32,054 bases of DNA from NCBI GenBank assembly GCA_027004185.1, contig JALTIG010000088.1, forward strand, positions 1-32,054, read 5' to 3'. A program made the position numbers and the translations under genes. Within the stretch, counting starts at the first letter, position 1. Each line of letters opens with the position of its first letter. Below the pieces are notes generated by a model that ran no database searches, had not been told where the DNA came from, and worked only from the letters and a program-made list of their open reading frames with translations. The stretch is from a bacterium (GTDB lineage Bacteria > Desulfobacterota > S145-22). This document shows positions 18,038 to 28,040 of this stretch, piece after piece.

Positions 18038-18715
18038 CTACGTTTTTTTGTGGAAGATATCCATACCCTTCGATAAGAACAATCCCCTGATATACAAGGT
18101 TGTTATTATTCCCAGGTAGGCCCCTGCAACGACATCGCTTAGGAAATGAGCACCAATTATTACCCGGCTTGCTGCAACCAGGACAGCGATGGTAAAATAA
18201 AAAAATCGATAGCGCGGTACAAGGAGATAAAGGGCTGTCATGAATGCAAAGATCGTGTTGGTGTGGCCGGAGGGAAAGGACAACATACTTGCGGGAGAGA
18301 GTTTGAAGAAGGTGAACCCATATTTTCCTGTGTTGTAAAACACAATGGGTCTGAACCTTCCGAAAACGACTTTTAGGATGTCGACAAGCAATCCGGAAAC
18401 GGCAATGGATGCAAAGAGGAACAAAAAACACCAGGCATATTGTCTGAGGCGTTGGCGGTATTCGCTCCATCTCTTCACCCTGGAGGCAGGGTAAAGCAGC
18501 AGGAAGAGTATCCCGAAGGTCACAAGGTAGGCGGTGGATTCGCCGAGGCGTGTAACATAACTGAAAAACCCGGTGATGGTGTGATCAAGGGCGCGGACGG
18601 TGACGGCGACAGTGCGATCGGCGAAAGCGATTGAAACAAGGCATATGGCGAGGATGATGATCCCTGAAGCAGCGATTTTTTTAACGTCTGGGAAGGCATG
18701 TCTTTTCATCGGCAA
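18038..18715 (-). CDS. PAP2 family membrane phosphatase
   Basis: Complete tripartite motif KVVFGRFRP ... SFPSGHTN ... SRVIIGAHFLSDVVAG in a multi-TM protein. Confidence 0.9.
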   Translation of the reverse strand: MPMKRHAFPDVKKIAASGIIILAICLVSIAFADRTVAVTVRALDHTITGFFSYVTRLGESTAYLVTFGILFLLLYPASRVKRWSEYRQRLRQYAWCFLFLFASIAVSGLLVDILKVVFGRFRPIVFYNTGKYGFTFFKLSPASMLSFPSGHTNTIFAFMTALYLLVPRYRFFYFTIAVLVAASRVIIGAHFLSDVVAGAYLGIITTLYIRGLFLSKGMDIFHKKT

Positions 18716-19062
18716 TTAATTTCCCATAATCGCTTCTTGCATACTGAAAAAAGCGACAGTTTCTTTACTCTCTTTAGGGCAAGTACACGTCAGCTCCTTA
18801 GAGATTGAAATGAAGGTGTTACAGAGAAATTTATTCTTTAATATGCGATTATGCGACATGTATAAAACACAGACGAAAGGGACAAAAAATGCGTATGAAT
18901 AATGCTTGCATGAAATAGTTTTATCAGGCATAGTTATTATCAAAATTTCTCTTTCTGTGAAATATTTAGGGTCGACTTTTGAAACAATTTGCCCTCGATT
19001 TATTAGAGGTTATTTTTAATACATTTTAGTCTTTCTTGTCAATCAAAAAACTTTCTGCCAAC

Positions 19063-20721
19063 TCAGGGGTGGGCATACAAGAGGAGACATCTTTTTTTGT
19101 AGATGACCACCTTTTTTACTGGATCTAAACCTACGTGCTTTAACTCTACTTGTAAATATCCTTTTCTATCGAAGACGGCAAGAATGGAATGGCTGTCTGA
19201 GTTCAAGAATTTCTTCGCGTTTGATATAGATTCTATGTCTTCCGGATAGATATCCAGGTAAAATGGAAACAGGGCGCACATGGTTTCATTAGGTTTGTAT
19301 AAACTAACGATCGAATCTTTTGAAACAGATCTCATAAGCTTTTCAATATAGGGCCTGTAGTTTTTATATTTGTCAAGAGAAGGGTATAGACAAAAGGGGA
19401 TAGCTGACAGCAAAGCAACCATAAACAGTATAAAAGAAGCCAGTGTGCCTGTGGGATGTTTCAGTTTTATTTGACGCCATGTGATGAAGAAAAAGAGGGA
19501 AAAAGGGACAAGGAATATGATTGAAGCAAGGATATGTTTAAGTATATATACGGGCATGGAGAGGATAGCTATTTCTGTAATACACATAACAATTGAAAGG
19601 GCAAATAAATATCGCTGGATCTTTTTTGAAAACATCGATTTTTCCCATTGTGTGAATGAATAGGCAAAAATAAGGGCAAGAGGCGGGAAAAGAGGGAGCA
19701 CGTAAATGGTTCTTTTTGTGGAAGATAGGCTAAGTAGAACAAAATTAAAACCTGCCCAGCATAGAAAAAGAAGAAACGCCTTGTTTTTCATCCATTCCCT
19801 TTTCTTGTGCATCGTGATGGCTATGATTGGCGCAAAAAAGGACCATGGAATAAATAAGAACGGGAGATTGTAGAAATAGTAATAGAAGGGACGGATATGC
19901 CCCCTTCCCTTATGTGCGAAAAATCTGTTGAGGTTGTTAACGATGAAAATTGTCTTCAGATACTCGGTTCCGCCATAATGGTACAGGGCGATTATCCAGG
20001 GAGAAAGGCAAAAGATAAACAATATGGTGCCTTGGATTAATTTCATTTTTAATAATGTTTTAAGATTTCTGGTGATTCCCAGATACGTCAGAACAGTCAA
20101 GCCTGGAATGGCTATTCCTATTAGGCCTTTTGAGTAAAAGGCCAGAATGGCGCCTACATAAAACAGGTAAAAATATTTTTCATTACCTGTGATGCCTTCC
20201 CAGAATCCAAAGATGGAAACAGTTATAAAAAATGTGAGGGCAACATCTACAATTCCCCAATGAGACATTTGGTAAAATAGTACAGTGGTGCTCAAGATAA
20301 GAGAAGCAAAAAATCCACTCAAGGGTGAGAAAACCTTTGTCGCCCAGTAAAGGACAAGGAGCGCCGTTAAAAAACCGAATACAGCGTTTGGAATTCTTGC
20401 CCCGTAAGCCCTTGCACCACCTGTGAGTTTATAAGTCAAGGCAACGGAAGCAAAATACAAGGGGGGTTTTTCTAAAAAGGCCTTTTTATTTAGTGTTGGA
20501 ACGGCATAGTTTCCCGATAGGGCCATTTCTCTTCCGATTTCAGCTACCCGAGGCTCATCTGGTGTCCACAGCCCCCTGCCTGTAATGCCTGTGAAAAATA
20601 AAATCATGAGGAGGGTGATTGTTAATAATGGCAGATATAAATTTTCCCTTTCTTGTACCCTTGGGGAGAGGTGTGCCCGGAAAAAGTCAAAGTGGAATTG
20701 TTGCGAATAAAATTTTACCAC
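19063..20721 (-). CDS. ArnT-like / PMT-type (GT39/GT83-like) membrane glycosyltransferase
   Basis: GLWTPDEPRVAEIGREMALSGNYAVPTLNKKAFLEKPPLYFASVAL, multi-TM. Confidence 0.85.
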   Translation of the reverse strand: MVKFYSQQFHFDFFRAHLSPRVQERENLYLPLLTITLLMILFFTGITGRGLWTPDEPRVAEIGREMALSGNYAVPTLNKKAFLEKPPLYFASVALTYKLTGGARAYGARIPNAVFGFLTALLVLYWATKVFSPLSGFFASLILSTTVLFYQMSHWGIVDVALTFFITVSIFGFWEGITGNEKYFYLFYVGAILAFYSKGLIGIAIPGLTVLTYLGITRNLKTLLKMKLIQGTILFIFCLSPWIIALYHYGGTEYLKTIFIVNNLNRFFAHKGRGHIRPFYYYFYNLPFLFIPWSFFAPIIAITMHKKREWMKNKAFLLFLCWAGFNFVLLSLSSTKRTIYVLPLFPPLALIFAYSFTQWEKSMFSKKIQRYLFALSIVMCITEIAILSMPVYILKHILASIIFLVPFSLFFFITWRQIKLKHPTGTLASFILFMVALLSAIPFCLYPSLDKYKNYRPYIEKLMRSVSKDSIVSLYKPNETMCALFPFYLDIYPEDIESISNAKKFLNSDSHSILAVFDRKGYLQVELKHVGLDPVKKVVIYKKRCLLLYAHP

Positions 20722-20844
20722 CCTTTGTCTCCTCGCATGAAATTGTTAACCCTACAATCACATTTTAGATTATGGGGGTGACCAGAAAATGATTTCAACA
20801 TTACTAAAAGTTAATGAACTATTTATGGTGAAGGGGGGAGAGGG

Positions 20845-21522
20845 TTATGATTTTTCTTCGAGGATATAACCGGCGCCGCGGATGGTATGGATAAGTTTTT
20901 TATTAAAGGGGCGGTCAATCTTGTCGCGCAATCGGCAGATACGCGCCTCAACCACATTGGTTTGAGGATCAAAGTTATAATCCCAGACATGTTCCATAAT
21001 CATAGTTTTCGAAACGATCCGCCCCGCGTTTCGCATGAGGTATTCCAGAAGGGCAAATTCCTTGGCCTGAAGCTCAATTTCGATGCCTTTCCTCAAAACC
21101 TTGCGCTTCGCCAGATCCATGACAAGATCCCCAGCCCTCAGTTGCATCGGTTCTGGAATAGCATTGGCCCGACGGATGAGCGCCTGGATCCGTGCCACCA
21201 GTTCAGCGAAGGCAAAGGGCTTAATGAGGTAGTCATCCCCTCCAGCCTGCAGCCCCTTAACGCGATCGTCTACAGACCCTCTGGCGCTGAGAATGAGAAC
21301 CGGCATTGTAATCTTTTGTTCTCTAACTCTTTCTATCAGCGTGAGGCCATCCAATCTCGGCAGCATGAGGTCTATGATAGCCGCATCGTAAGGTTCGGTT
21401 GAGGCCAGGTGCAGGCCATCCTCACCATTCGCTGCGTGATCCACGGCATATCCTTCTTGTCTCAATCCCTTTACAACGAAGTCTGCGATTCGCTTATCGT
21501 CTTCAACGATCAGGATTCTCAT
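20845..21522 (-). CDS. OmpR-family response regulator
   Basis: MRILIVEDDKRIADFVVKGLRQEGYAVD, phospho-Asp region AAIIDLMLPRLDG, GGDDYLIKPFAFAEL, C-terminal winged helix ending IRGAGYILEE. Confidence 0.95.
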   Translation of the reverse strand: MRILIVEDDKRIADFVVKGLRQEGYAVDHAANGEDGLHLASTEPYDAAIIDLMLPRLDGLTLIERVREQKITMPVLILSARGSVDDRVKGLQAGGDDYLIKPFAFAELVARIQALIRRANAIPEPMQLRAGDLVMDLAKRKVLRKGIEIELQAKEFALLEYLMRNAGRIVSKTMIMEHVWDYNFDPQTNVVEARICRLRDKIDRPFNKKLIHTIRGAGYILEEKS

Positions 21523-21689
21523 GTGACTTCCACTCCTTGAGCTGCCCTCCTTTCCTTGTCATGTTTAGCACAGTTCCTCAAAGGTATTCAAGCCCTTCTT
21601 TTTATTTCGAGGTGCCGATGTGTGAAAAACATTCTGATTATTCAGGATCTCCCTTCAAAAATGAGAGCAATCATGGTAACAGAGAGAAC

Positions 21690-22349
21690 ATGAAAAAGAT
21701 CAGAGATATCCCTAAAGGTGAACGTCCCCGGGAACGGCTATTGCGGCAAGGTCCCCGTAGTCTGTCAGACGAGGAACTTTTGGCCATTCTGTTGGGGAAG
21801 GGGACACGCACCCATGATGTCCTTGCACTTTCAAGAAAACTTATCAAGGTTGTGGATGAAAAGGGCCTTGACCTGGAGCCCGAAGATATCCTTTGCATTG
21901 AAGGGATAGGAAAGGCAAAAGCTGCCCTGATCATCGCTGCCTTTGAGCTCGTTCGCCGTCGTGTGAAACCGGAAGGCACAAAGATCCAATCTCCATCCGA
22001 TGTCCTTCCTCTTCTTCGACATTATCAGGACAGAAAACAGGAACATTTTTTAACCGTTTCTCTCAATGGTGCCAACGAGGTTTTGAATATCCGTGTAGTT
22101 ACGATCGGTCTTATCAACATGAGCCATGTGCACCCGCGGGAAGTTTTTGCGGATGTCATCACAGAGCGTGCTTCGTCTCTGATTGTCGCTCACAACCATC
22201 CTTCCGGTTCCCTGACACCCAGCAGGGAAGATCTTCAGGTCACACGCCAATTGAAGGAGGCCGGGAAGATCCTTGGCATCAAGTTACTGGATCATATCAT
22301 TTTTAGCCCGAGAGGTTACTTCAGTTTTCTTGAGCACGGTGAACTTTGA
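21690..22349 (+). CDS. radC: RadC family JAB/JAMM-domain protein
   Basis: IRDIPKGERPRERLLRQGPRSLSDEELLAILLGKGT and LIVAHNHPSGSLTPSREDLQVT; the supplied ORF (21399) extends far upstream, start placed at ATG 21690 (ATG 21618 is an alternative). Confidence 0.92.
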   Translation: MKKIRDIPKGERPRERLLRQGPRSLSDEELLAILLGKGTRTHDVLALSRKLIKVVDEKGLDLEPEDILCIEGIGKAKAALIIAAFELVRRRVKPEGTKIQSPSDVLPLLRHYQDRKQEHFLTVSLNGANEVLNIRVVTIGLINMSHVHPREVFADVITERASSLIVAHNHPSGSLTPSREDLQVTRQLKEAGKILGIKLLDHIIFSPRGYFSFLEHGEL

Positions 22350-22493
22350 AAGGGAACCGGATTGAATCCCTAACTTTGTGGCATTGAATACAAACCCCTT
22401 GTGCGGTAAGAGAAATCTGTTGCTTGACTCTTATAGGACAATTGTTAACTTATAATTGCTACAACAGGGAAAATTGAATTTGGAGGCGATCCT

Positions 22494-23339
22494 ATGAATC
22501 AAGCAAAAACCTTTTTTCTCATGGCAGTGTTAACTGTGCTCTTCGTCTGGTTAGGAAACCTCATCGGTGGGAAACAGGGTGCGATGATCGCCTTTATTAT
22601 CGCAGCGGCCATGAATTTCTTCTCGTACTGGTACAGCGACAAACTGGTATTGTCCATGTACAAGGCGAAGCCGGTGACGGAATCAGAGGCCCCGGAGCTT
22701 TACAACCTGGTACGGGGGCTGTCACAGCGAGCGGGGCTTCCCATGCCGAAGGTTTACATCATTCAAAACGAATCTCCCAATGCCTTTGCCACGGGCCGGA
22801 ACCCTTCCCACGCGGCGGTGGCCGTTACGTCCGGGGCCTTAGATCTCCTGTCGTGGGAAGAATTGTCTGGAGTCCTGGGACATGAGCTGACACACATCAA
22901 GCATCGGGATATCCTTATTGGAACTGTAGCCGCTACATTTGCGGGGGCCATTTCTTTTATGGCCTCTATGGCGAGGTTTGGAGCATTGTTTGGAGGGTTC
23001 GGGGACGATGACGAGGGGGGCGGTAATTTTTTTATGATACTTATCATAAGCATCTTTGCCTCCTTGGCTGCCCTCCTGATCCAGATGGCCATCTCTCGAT
23101 CGAGGGAATATCTGGCTGATGAAGGAGGGGCAAGGATTTCCGGAAATCCCCGTTACTTGGCCAATGCCTTGAAAAAGCTTGATGCCTATTCCAGACGTAT
23201 CCCTTTCCAGTCGGTTAACCCCAGTACTTCTCACATGTTTATTGTCAATCCCCTGAAGGCTGGCGGTATCGTCAGCCTTTTTCAGACCCATCCTCCCATT
23301 GAAGAAAGGATCCGCCGCCTGGAAGGGATGACCATGTGA
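22494..23339 (+). CDS. htpX: Zinc metalloprotease HtpX-like (M48)
   Basis: [57 protein letters not shown]. Confidence 0.95.
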   Translation: MNQAKTFFLMAVLTVLFVWLGNLIGGKQGAMIAFIIAAAMNFFSYWYSDKLVLSMYKAKPVTESEAPELYNLVRGLSQRAGLPMPKVYIIQNESPNAFATGRNPSHAAVAVTSGALDLLSWEELSGVLGHELTHIKHRDILIGTVAATFAGAISFMASMARFGALFGGFGDDDEGGGNFFMILIISIFASLAALLIQMAISRSREYLADEGGARISGNPRYLANALKKLDAYSRRIPFQSVNPSTSHMFIVNPLKAGGIVSLFQTHPPIEERIRRLEGMTM

Positions 23340-24688
23340 AGTCGGTCCGCCGCAGTGCCCTTGATATTTTGATGAAGGTGGACCTGAATCATGCTTACGC
23401 AGCCCCTCTTCTATCACGGGTTATGCCGCATTTTGAGCGTCGCGATCGACGCCTTGTGGTTACGTTGGTTTATGGGACTCTGCGCTGGCGGTTTACGTTA
23501 GACTGGATAATCGGTCGGTTTTCGAAGAGACCGATTCAAAAGATTGATCCCATGCTTCTGAACCTTTTGCGCATGGGAACCTACCAACTTGCCTTCTTGA
23601 AGAAGATACCCCCTCATGCAGCCGTTGCCACTTCTGTTGCCTTGGCCAAGACCGTTCGAGGGAAAAGGGGAGGGGGATTTGTCAACGCGGTCCTTCGCCG
23701 TATCTCTGAAAGGAGGGTTGCTCTCCTGAATGATCTTCCGAAAGCGCCGACTGTGGATGCCCTGGCGCTTCGGACATCTCATCCTCCCTGGCTGGTCAAA
23801 CGATGGTGTGATCAGTTCGGCTATAAAAACACGGAGGCTCTTTGCCGCGTAAATAACCTTCCCCCTCCTTCTACCCTGCGTGTTAACACAAATAAGATCT
23901 CCCGGGAAGACCTTCTAAACGATGCTTTACGATTCCCTTCGCTGGAAAACGTCCGTCTTGAACCCACCCGTTTTGCCCCCCATGGCCTAAGGGTTACCCC
24001 TCCTTCCGCGGTTTTTGACACAGACTGGTTTGAGAAGGGATTTGTCACCATTCAGGATGAGGCTTCTCAACTGGTGGGCGAGATTGTATCACCCCACCCC
24101 GGTGAGCAGCTATTGGACGCCTGTGCAGGCATTGGGGGAAAGGCCCTGCAACTCCTTGAAAGGACCCAGGGGGATCTTAATCTCATTTGCTTGGATGCTA
24201 TCCTTTGGAAACTGTCACAGCTATGCAATGATTCGAAACGTCTCGGAGTTTCCCCTCCACTCAGCATCGTGGGGAGGACGGAGGCCGTTCCCCTTGCAAA
24301 TCGCCCCATTTTTGATAAGGTCCTTTTGGATGCCCCATGTTCCAATACGGGTGTGATCCGAAGGCATCCAGAGCGAAAATGGAGTCTGAAGAGAGAAGAT
24401 ATTCCGCGACTGGCTGAAGTGCAGGGGGATCTTTTGTCAGCGGTTGCCCCCTTGGTTAAGAAGGGTGGGCATCTCATCTATAGTACGTGCAGCCTGGAAC
24501 GGGAAGAAGGGGAGGAGATGATCTCGAAGTTTTTATGGAGGTACAGGGAATTCGCAATAGAGGATTGCGGCCATATCCTTGGCGCCCATGCCGCGAGTCT
24601 AGTGACAGATGGGATGTTGAGGACCTTCCCGCATCGGGATGAAATGGATGGGTTTTTCTGCGCGAGCCTGCTCAGGAGGGAAACATGA
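23336..24688 (+). CDS. rsmB: 16S rRNA (cytosine-C5)-methyltransferase RsmB-like
   Basis: N-terminal NusB-like domain, [55 protein letters not shown]. Confidence 0.93.
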   Translation: MKSVRRSALDILMKVDLNHAYAAPLLSRVMPHFERRDRRLVVTLVYGTLRWRFTLDWIIGRFSKRPIQKIDPMLLNLLRMGTYQLAFLKKIPPHAAVATSVALAKTVRGKRGGGFVNAVLRRISERRVALLNDLPKAPTVDALALRTSHPPWLVKRWCDQFGYKNTEALCRVNNLPPPSTLRVNTNKISREDLLNDALRFPSLENVRLEPTRFAPHGLRVTPPSAVFDTDWFEKGFVTIQDEASQLVGEIVSPHPGEQLLDACAGIGGKALQLLERTQGDLNLICLDAILWKLSQLCNDSKRLGVSPPLSIVGRTEAVPLANRPIFDKVLLDAPCSNTGVIRRHPERKWSLKREDIPRLAEVQGDLLSAVAPLVKKGGHLIYSTCSLEREEGEEMISKFLWRYREFAIEDCGHILGAHAASLVTDGMLRTFPHRDEMDGFFCASLLRRET

Positions 24689-25350
24689 TATCAGCTTCCA
24701 TTCTCTCGGCGGATTTTTCACGTTTGCGGGAAGAGGTCCTAAGCGTTCTTGATGCAGGTGCGGAGAGGATTCATCTTGATATTATGGATGGACATTTTGT
24801 CCCGAACCTGAGTTTTGGCCCTCCCGTGGTACGTTCCTTGGGGAGGATTCCGGCCCCGATGGATGTCCACCTTATGGTGGAGAATCCCGGGTCCTATATC
24901 AGCCCCTTTGCTGAGCTCGGGTGTGAAGTGATAACGGTACATGTTGAGGCATCGATACATCTCCACCGACTTCTGACACTCATACGGGAAGCAGGATGTA
25001 AAGCGGGGGTTTCCCTGAATCCGGCAACACCCGGAGAAACCTTGCACCCGGTTTTACCTTTTCTTGATGAGATCTTGGTCATGACGGTTGATCCTGGTTT
25101 CGGGGGCCAGAAACTGATTCCTGAGGTTTTGGAAAAGGTGAGCAAGATACGGGAAATGATCGATCTCTCAGGCCAAGATATTGTCTTGGAAGTGGACGGG
25201 GGGATTAAGGTTGAAAACATTGAAAAGGTCGCCCGAAGTGGTGCGACCCGGTTTGTAGTTGGCTCTGGAATTTTCCATACGTCTGATTACCGCACGACCA
25301 TTGAAAAACTTAAAGAGAATGTTGATAATGCCCACGGGCTTTATATCTGA
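24685..25350 (+). CDS. rpe: Ribulose-phosphate 3-epimerase
   Basis: SASILSADFSRLREEV, HLDIMDGHFVPNLSFGPPVV, DVHLMVENP, MTVDPGFGGQKLIPEV, EVDGGI. Confidence 0.97.
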   Translation: MISASILSADFSRLREEVLSVLDAGAERIHLDIMDGHFVPNLSFGPPVVRSLGRIPAPMDVHLMVENPGSYISPFAELGCEVITVHVEASIHLHRLLTLIREAGCKAGVSLNPATPGETLHPVLPFLDEILVMTVDPGFGGQKLIPEVLEKVSKIREMIDLSGQDIVLEVDGGIKVENIEKVARSGATRFVVGSGIFHTSDYRTTIEKLKENVDNAHGLYI

Positions 25351-25370
25351 ACTGCACAAGGAGGAAACCT

Positions 25371-25988
25371 ATGGGACTTCCTAAACAGGAGGGATATCGA
25401 CAGGCTACGGAAATAGCCTGCAAGGACTTGAAAAGTACGGATCTTTCTTCACAGGCCGAAAATGCGGGATGCACCTTTACGCCTGAAAAGGGAATAGAAA
25501 TCCCCTTTTTTGGGAAAACCTATCTTATTGACCCAGAGACCTGCGAATTCAAATCCCCCGATGAATCTGTGATTTCCCTCGTTTCAAAGGGGGTCGTTCT
25601 TCATTATTTTCTCTTGGCCGATGGTTTCCCTTTGGTTGGTAAATTTATAACCTATGGGGAGATCCCCGGCGGGCTAACCTATGCTGGAGTTTTCCGAAGA
25701 AGGGTGATCCTTCCCTTTCTAAGTACCTTTGGCGAAGAGATTGAAGCGTTCAAGAGATCAGCGGAGGCACACAAAGGCGTCCCCGCCCTACTCGGTGATG
25801 CTTCCTTTACCTTTCAAATATTTCCCAGGGTACCGGTAACGCTGGTGCTTTGGAAGGGTGATGAGGAATTCCCTGCTTCGGGTAAGATGTTGTTTGATGC
25901 CTCAATTGATCATTATCTCGGTTTAGAGGATGTGGTCGTGATGGGTGAAATGATCGTTGGAAGGCTCAAAGCGGCAATTCCAAGATAG
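25371..25988 (+). CDS. DUF3786-like protein
   Basis: IPFFGKTYLIDPETCEF, VVLHYFLLADGFPLVGKFITYGEIPGG, VTLVLWKGDEEFPASGKMLFDASIDHYLGLEDVVVMGEM resemble DUF3786 proteins. Confidence 0.75.
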   Translation: MGLPKQEGYRQATEIACKDLKSTDLSSQAENAGCTFTPEKGIEIPFFGKTYLIDPETCEFKSPDESVISLVSKGVVLHYFLLADGFPLVGKFITYGEIPGGLTYAGVFRRRVILPFLSTFGEEIEAFKRSAEAHKGVPALLGDASFTFQIFPRVPVTLVLWKGDEEFPASGKMLFDASIDHYLGLEDVVVMGEMIVGRLKAAIPR

Positions 25989-26001
25989 TTCGGAGGAATA
26001 G

Positions 26002-26574
26002 ATGATACGTATCCTGCAAAGCCGGATGAAATGGGGATACCTCCTTCTATCTCTCTTTTTTATCATTTTCATGACGAGCTGGATTGTATCCACTTCTACT
26101 TTTGCGTCATCTCTCGGGGTTCTCGCGGATCGGGCTGATACCATTGTCATAGCCGTTCCGATCCAGAAAACCTCCTATTGGGAGGGGAAGATCATCAAAA
26201 CCCGCGCCTTAATGAAAGTGGACCAAGTTGTTTCGGGTAGAATAGTACCCAAAGAAATACCTGTTGTTTATGACGGAGGGGTGGTTGGTTCGATCGGGTT
26301 AAAGGTTTCCCATGGGGTTTTGCTTCCTAAAGGTCAGAAAACCATTCTTTTTCTGTTGAACCGAGAGAATCATTACGTGGTCCTCGATGGGATTGAGGGG
26401 ATTTTTTTCGTTTATCCATCTTCCGGTGGAGAAATAGTGATCCCAGGGGATAATCTCCTTTACAGGGTGAACCTTTCCGTTCATTCCCTAAAGAGCAAAG
26501 GTGCCCCTGTAGAAGGGACACCGTTGAAGGAATTTATCGATACGGTCCATGCGCTCAGGGGGAAGCGGCCTTGA
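26002..26574 (+). CDS. Exported hypothetical protein, partner of the adjacent protease gene
   Basis: N-terminal TM/signal, LGVLADRADTIVIAVPIQKTSYWEGKIIKTRALMKVDQVVSGRIVPKEIPVVYDGG...KGQKTILFLL; overlaps the next gene by 4 bp. Confidence 0.75.
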   Translation: MIRILQSRMKWGYLLLSLFFIIFMTSWIVSTSTFASSLGVLADRADTIVIAVPIQKTSYWEGKIIKTRALMKVDQVVSGRIVPKEIPVVYDGGVVGSIGLKVSHGVLLPKGQKTILFLLNRENHYVVLDGIEGIFFVYPSSGGEIVIPGDNLLYRVNLSVHSLKSKGAPVEGTPLKEFIDTVHALRGKRP

Positions 26575-27350
26575 AACACCGTTTCCTTAGCCTGATGATT
26601 GGGATCGTTCTTGTTTTTCTCCTTGCCCCCTTTAGCGATGCATATAAACTTGAATATGGGGAGAGCGATCACAATCTTCATTGGAGTAGCATCAATTTCC
26701 CTGTGACTTATAGAATTACTATTGCTCCACCTGTCCCTTTCAGCGCTTTTGAGCAGGCGGTTGGAGAGTCGTTTGCTGCGTGGCAGGCGGTTAAGAACGC
26801 TACTATCACCTTTCAGGCATCAGGGACCACGGACAAAAAGGAACCCGCTTATGACGGAGAGAATTGTATCATCATGGGAAACAACGTCTCTGGTCCCGAT
26901 GTTGTTGGCCAGGCCTATATCTTTTATTCTGTTGACACTGGAGAAATCTTTGATGTGGATATTATGCTGAACAGCTCCTATCCATGGGCGACGGATGGTT
27001 CGCCAAAGAAAATGGATGTCCAAGATACACTTACGCATGAGGTTGGTCATCTTTGTGGTCTAGATGATCTATATGGAAAGGAAGACAGGGAAAAGACGAT
27101 GTACGGATACATAGACTACGGGGAAACCAAGAAAAGAACGTTGGAGCCTGACGATGAAGCGGGCCTGGCAGCCATTTATCCCGTGACCTCCTCGGGGGGT
27201 AACGGGGGTGGAGGCGGTGGTAGTGGCTGCGGAACGGTTACCCCCGCTTCTCCATCGGCGGGAAGCGGGAGTATCAACTTTCTCTGGATATTTCTTTTAC
27301 TCACCTTCTTGGGTATCCGTCGTCTGCTTTTCCATCCACAGGGAAGATAA
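26571..27350 (+). CDS. Matrixin-like zinc metalloprotease with Gly-rich/Cys/TM/basic C-terminal tail
   Basis: Signal peptide, catalytic LTHEVGHLCGLDD (HExxHxxGxxD), Met-turn-like TMYGYIDYG, C-terminus GGNGGGGGGSGCG...INFLWIFLLLTFLGIRRLLF; TTG start. Confidence 0.85.
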   Translation: MKHRFLSLMIGIVLVFLLAPFSDAYKLEYGESDHNLHWSSINFPVTYRITIAPPVPFSAFEQAVGESFAAWQAVKNATITFQASGTTDKKEPAYDGENCIIMGNNVSGPDVVGQAYIFYSVDTGEIFDVDIMLNSSYPWATDGSPKKMDVQDTLTHEVGHLCGLDDLYGKEDREKTMYGYIDYGETKKRTLEPDDEAGLAAIYPVTSSGGNGGGGGGSGCGTVTPASPSAGSGSINFLWIFLLLTFLGIRRLLFHPQGR

Positions 27351-27389
27351 AGAGGCCAATCAATTCCAGGCAAAGAAAGGATTTATACC

Positions 27390-28040
27390 ATGGATGTAGC
27401 GGTTTTTATGACGAAAGACCCCATTACGGTTACGAGGTATACCAACATATATGACGCCCGTAGAATTATGGAAGAACATAATATTCGGCGGCTCCCGGTC
27501 CTTGATAGGGATCGGCTAGTAGGGATCGTCAGCAAAAGCGATATCATGGAGGCCACGCCGCCAGATTTATCAAAGCGCTCTATTCACGAGATGAATTATA
27601 TCCTTTCCAGGATGATTGTCAGTGAAATTATGACCAAACATCCCTTGACCGTTACACCTGATACTCCCATTGAATTTGCGGCCAAGTTGATGAGAAAATA
27701 CAAGGTGGCTTCCCTTCCTGTTCTCGCTAAAGGACGGATTGTGGGAATCATTACGGAATCGGATCTTTTCGATGCATTCATCGAGATTATGGGTGGAAAT
27801 GTTCGTGGGTCTAAACTTATTCTTACCCTCGAAGATAAACCTGGAGCTCTGTCTAATGTTACCTACGTCATTTCAAAACATGGGGCCAATATCCTGAGTA
27901 TCGTATCGAGTCGGCACGTGAAAAACAGCAGGAGCAGCTACATTATTATCAAGATTGACCAGGAAGACCCCTCAGGGATCGTGGAGGATCTCCGGGAGAT
28001 TGGGGTATCTGTGGCCTCTCGTTTTGAGGAACCCCTCTGA
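27390..28040 (+). CDS. CBS-pair and ACT domain protein (AcuB-like)
   Basis: MTKDPITVTRYTNIYDARRIMEEHNIRRLPVLDRDRLVGIVSKSDI, second CBS MTKHPLTVTPDTPIEFAAKLMRKYKVASLPVL, then ACT-like LEDKPGALSNVTYVISKHGANILSI. Confidence 0.9.
   Translation: MDVAVFMTKDPITVTRYTNIYDARRIMEEHNIRRLPVLDRDRLVGIVSKSDIMEATPPDLSKRSIHEMNYILSRMIVSEIMTKHPLTVTPDTPIEFAAKLMRKYKVASLPVLAKGRIVGIITESDLFDAFIEIMGGNVRGSKLILTLEDKPGALSNVTYVISKHGANILSIVSSRHVKNSRSSYIIIKIDQEDPSGIVEDLREIGVSVASRFEEPL

Noticed and set aside
18716-18943. 75-aa minus-strand ORF
   Set aside because: No SD or family pattern; Cys/Phe-rich translation in AT-rich intergenic DNA, likely chance.
21399-21689. N-terminal 97 aa of the supplied radC ORF
   Set aside because: Overlaps the divergent response-regulator gene and does not resemble RadC; true start probably ATG 21690 or 21618.
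22420-22493. Sigma-70 style promoter (TTGACT...TATAAT) before htpX
   Set aside because: Spacer is about 21 nt, too long for a confident call.
27910-27930. CACGTGAAAAACA resembling a parS half-site
   Set aside because: Only the core/right half fits TGTTTCACGTGAAACA; the left arm (GTCGG) does not, and it lies inside the CBS-ACT gene.
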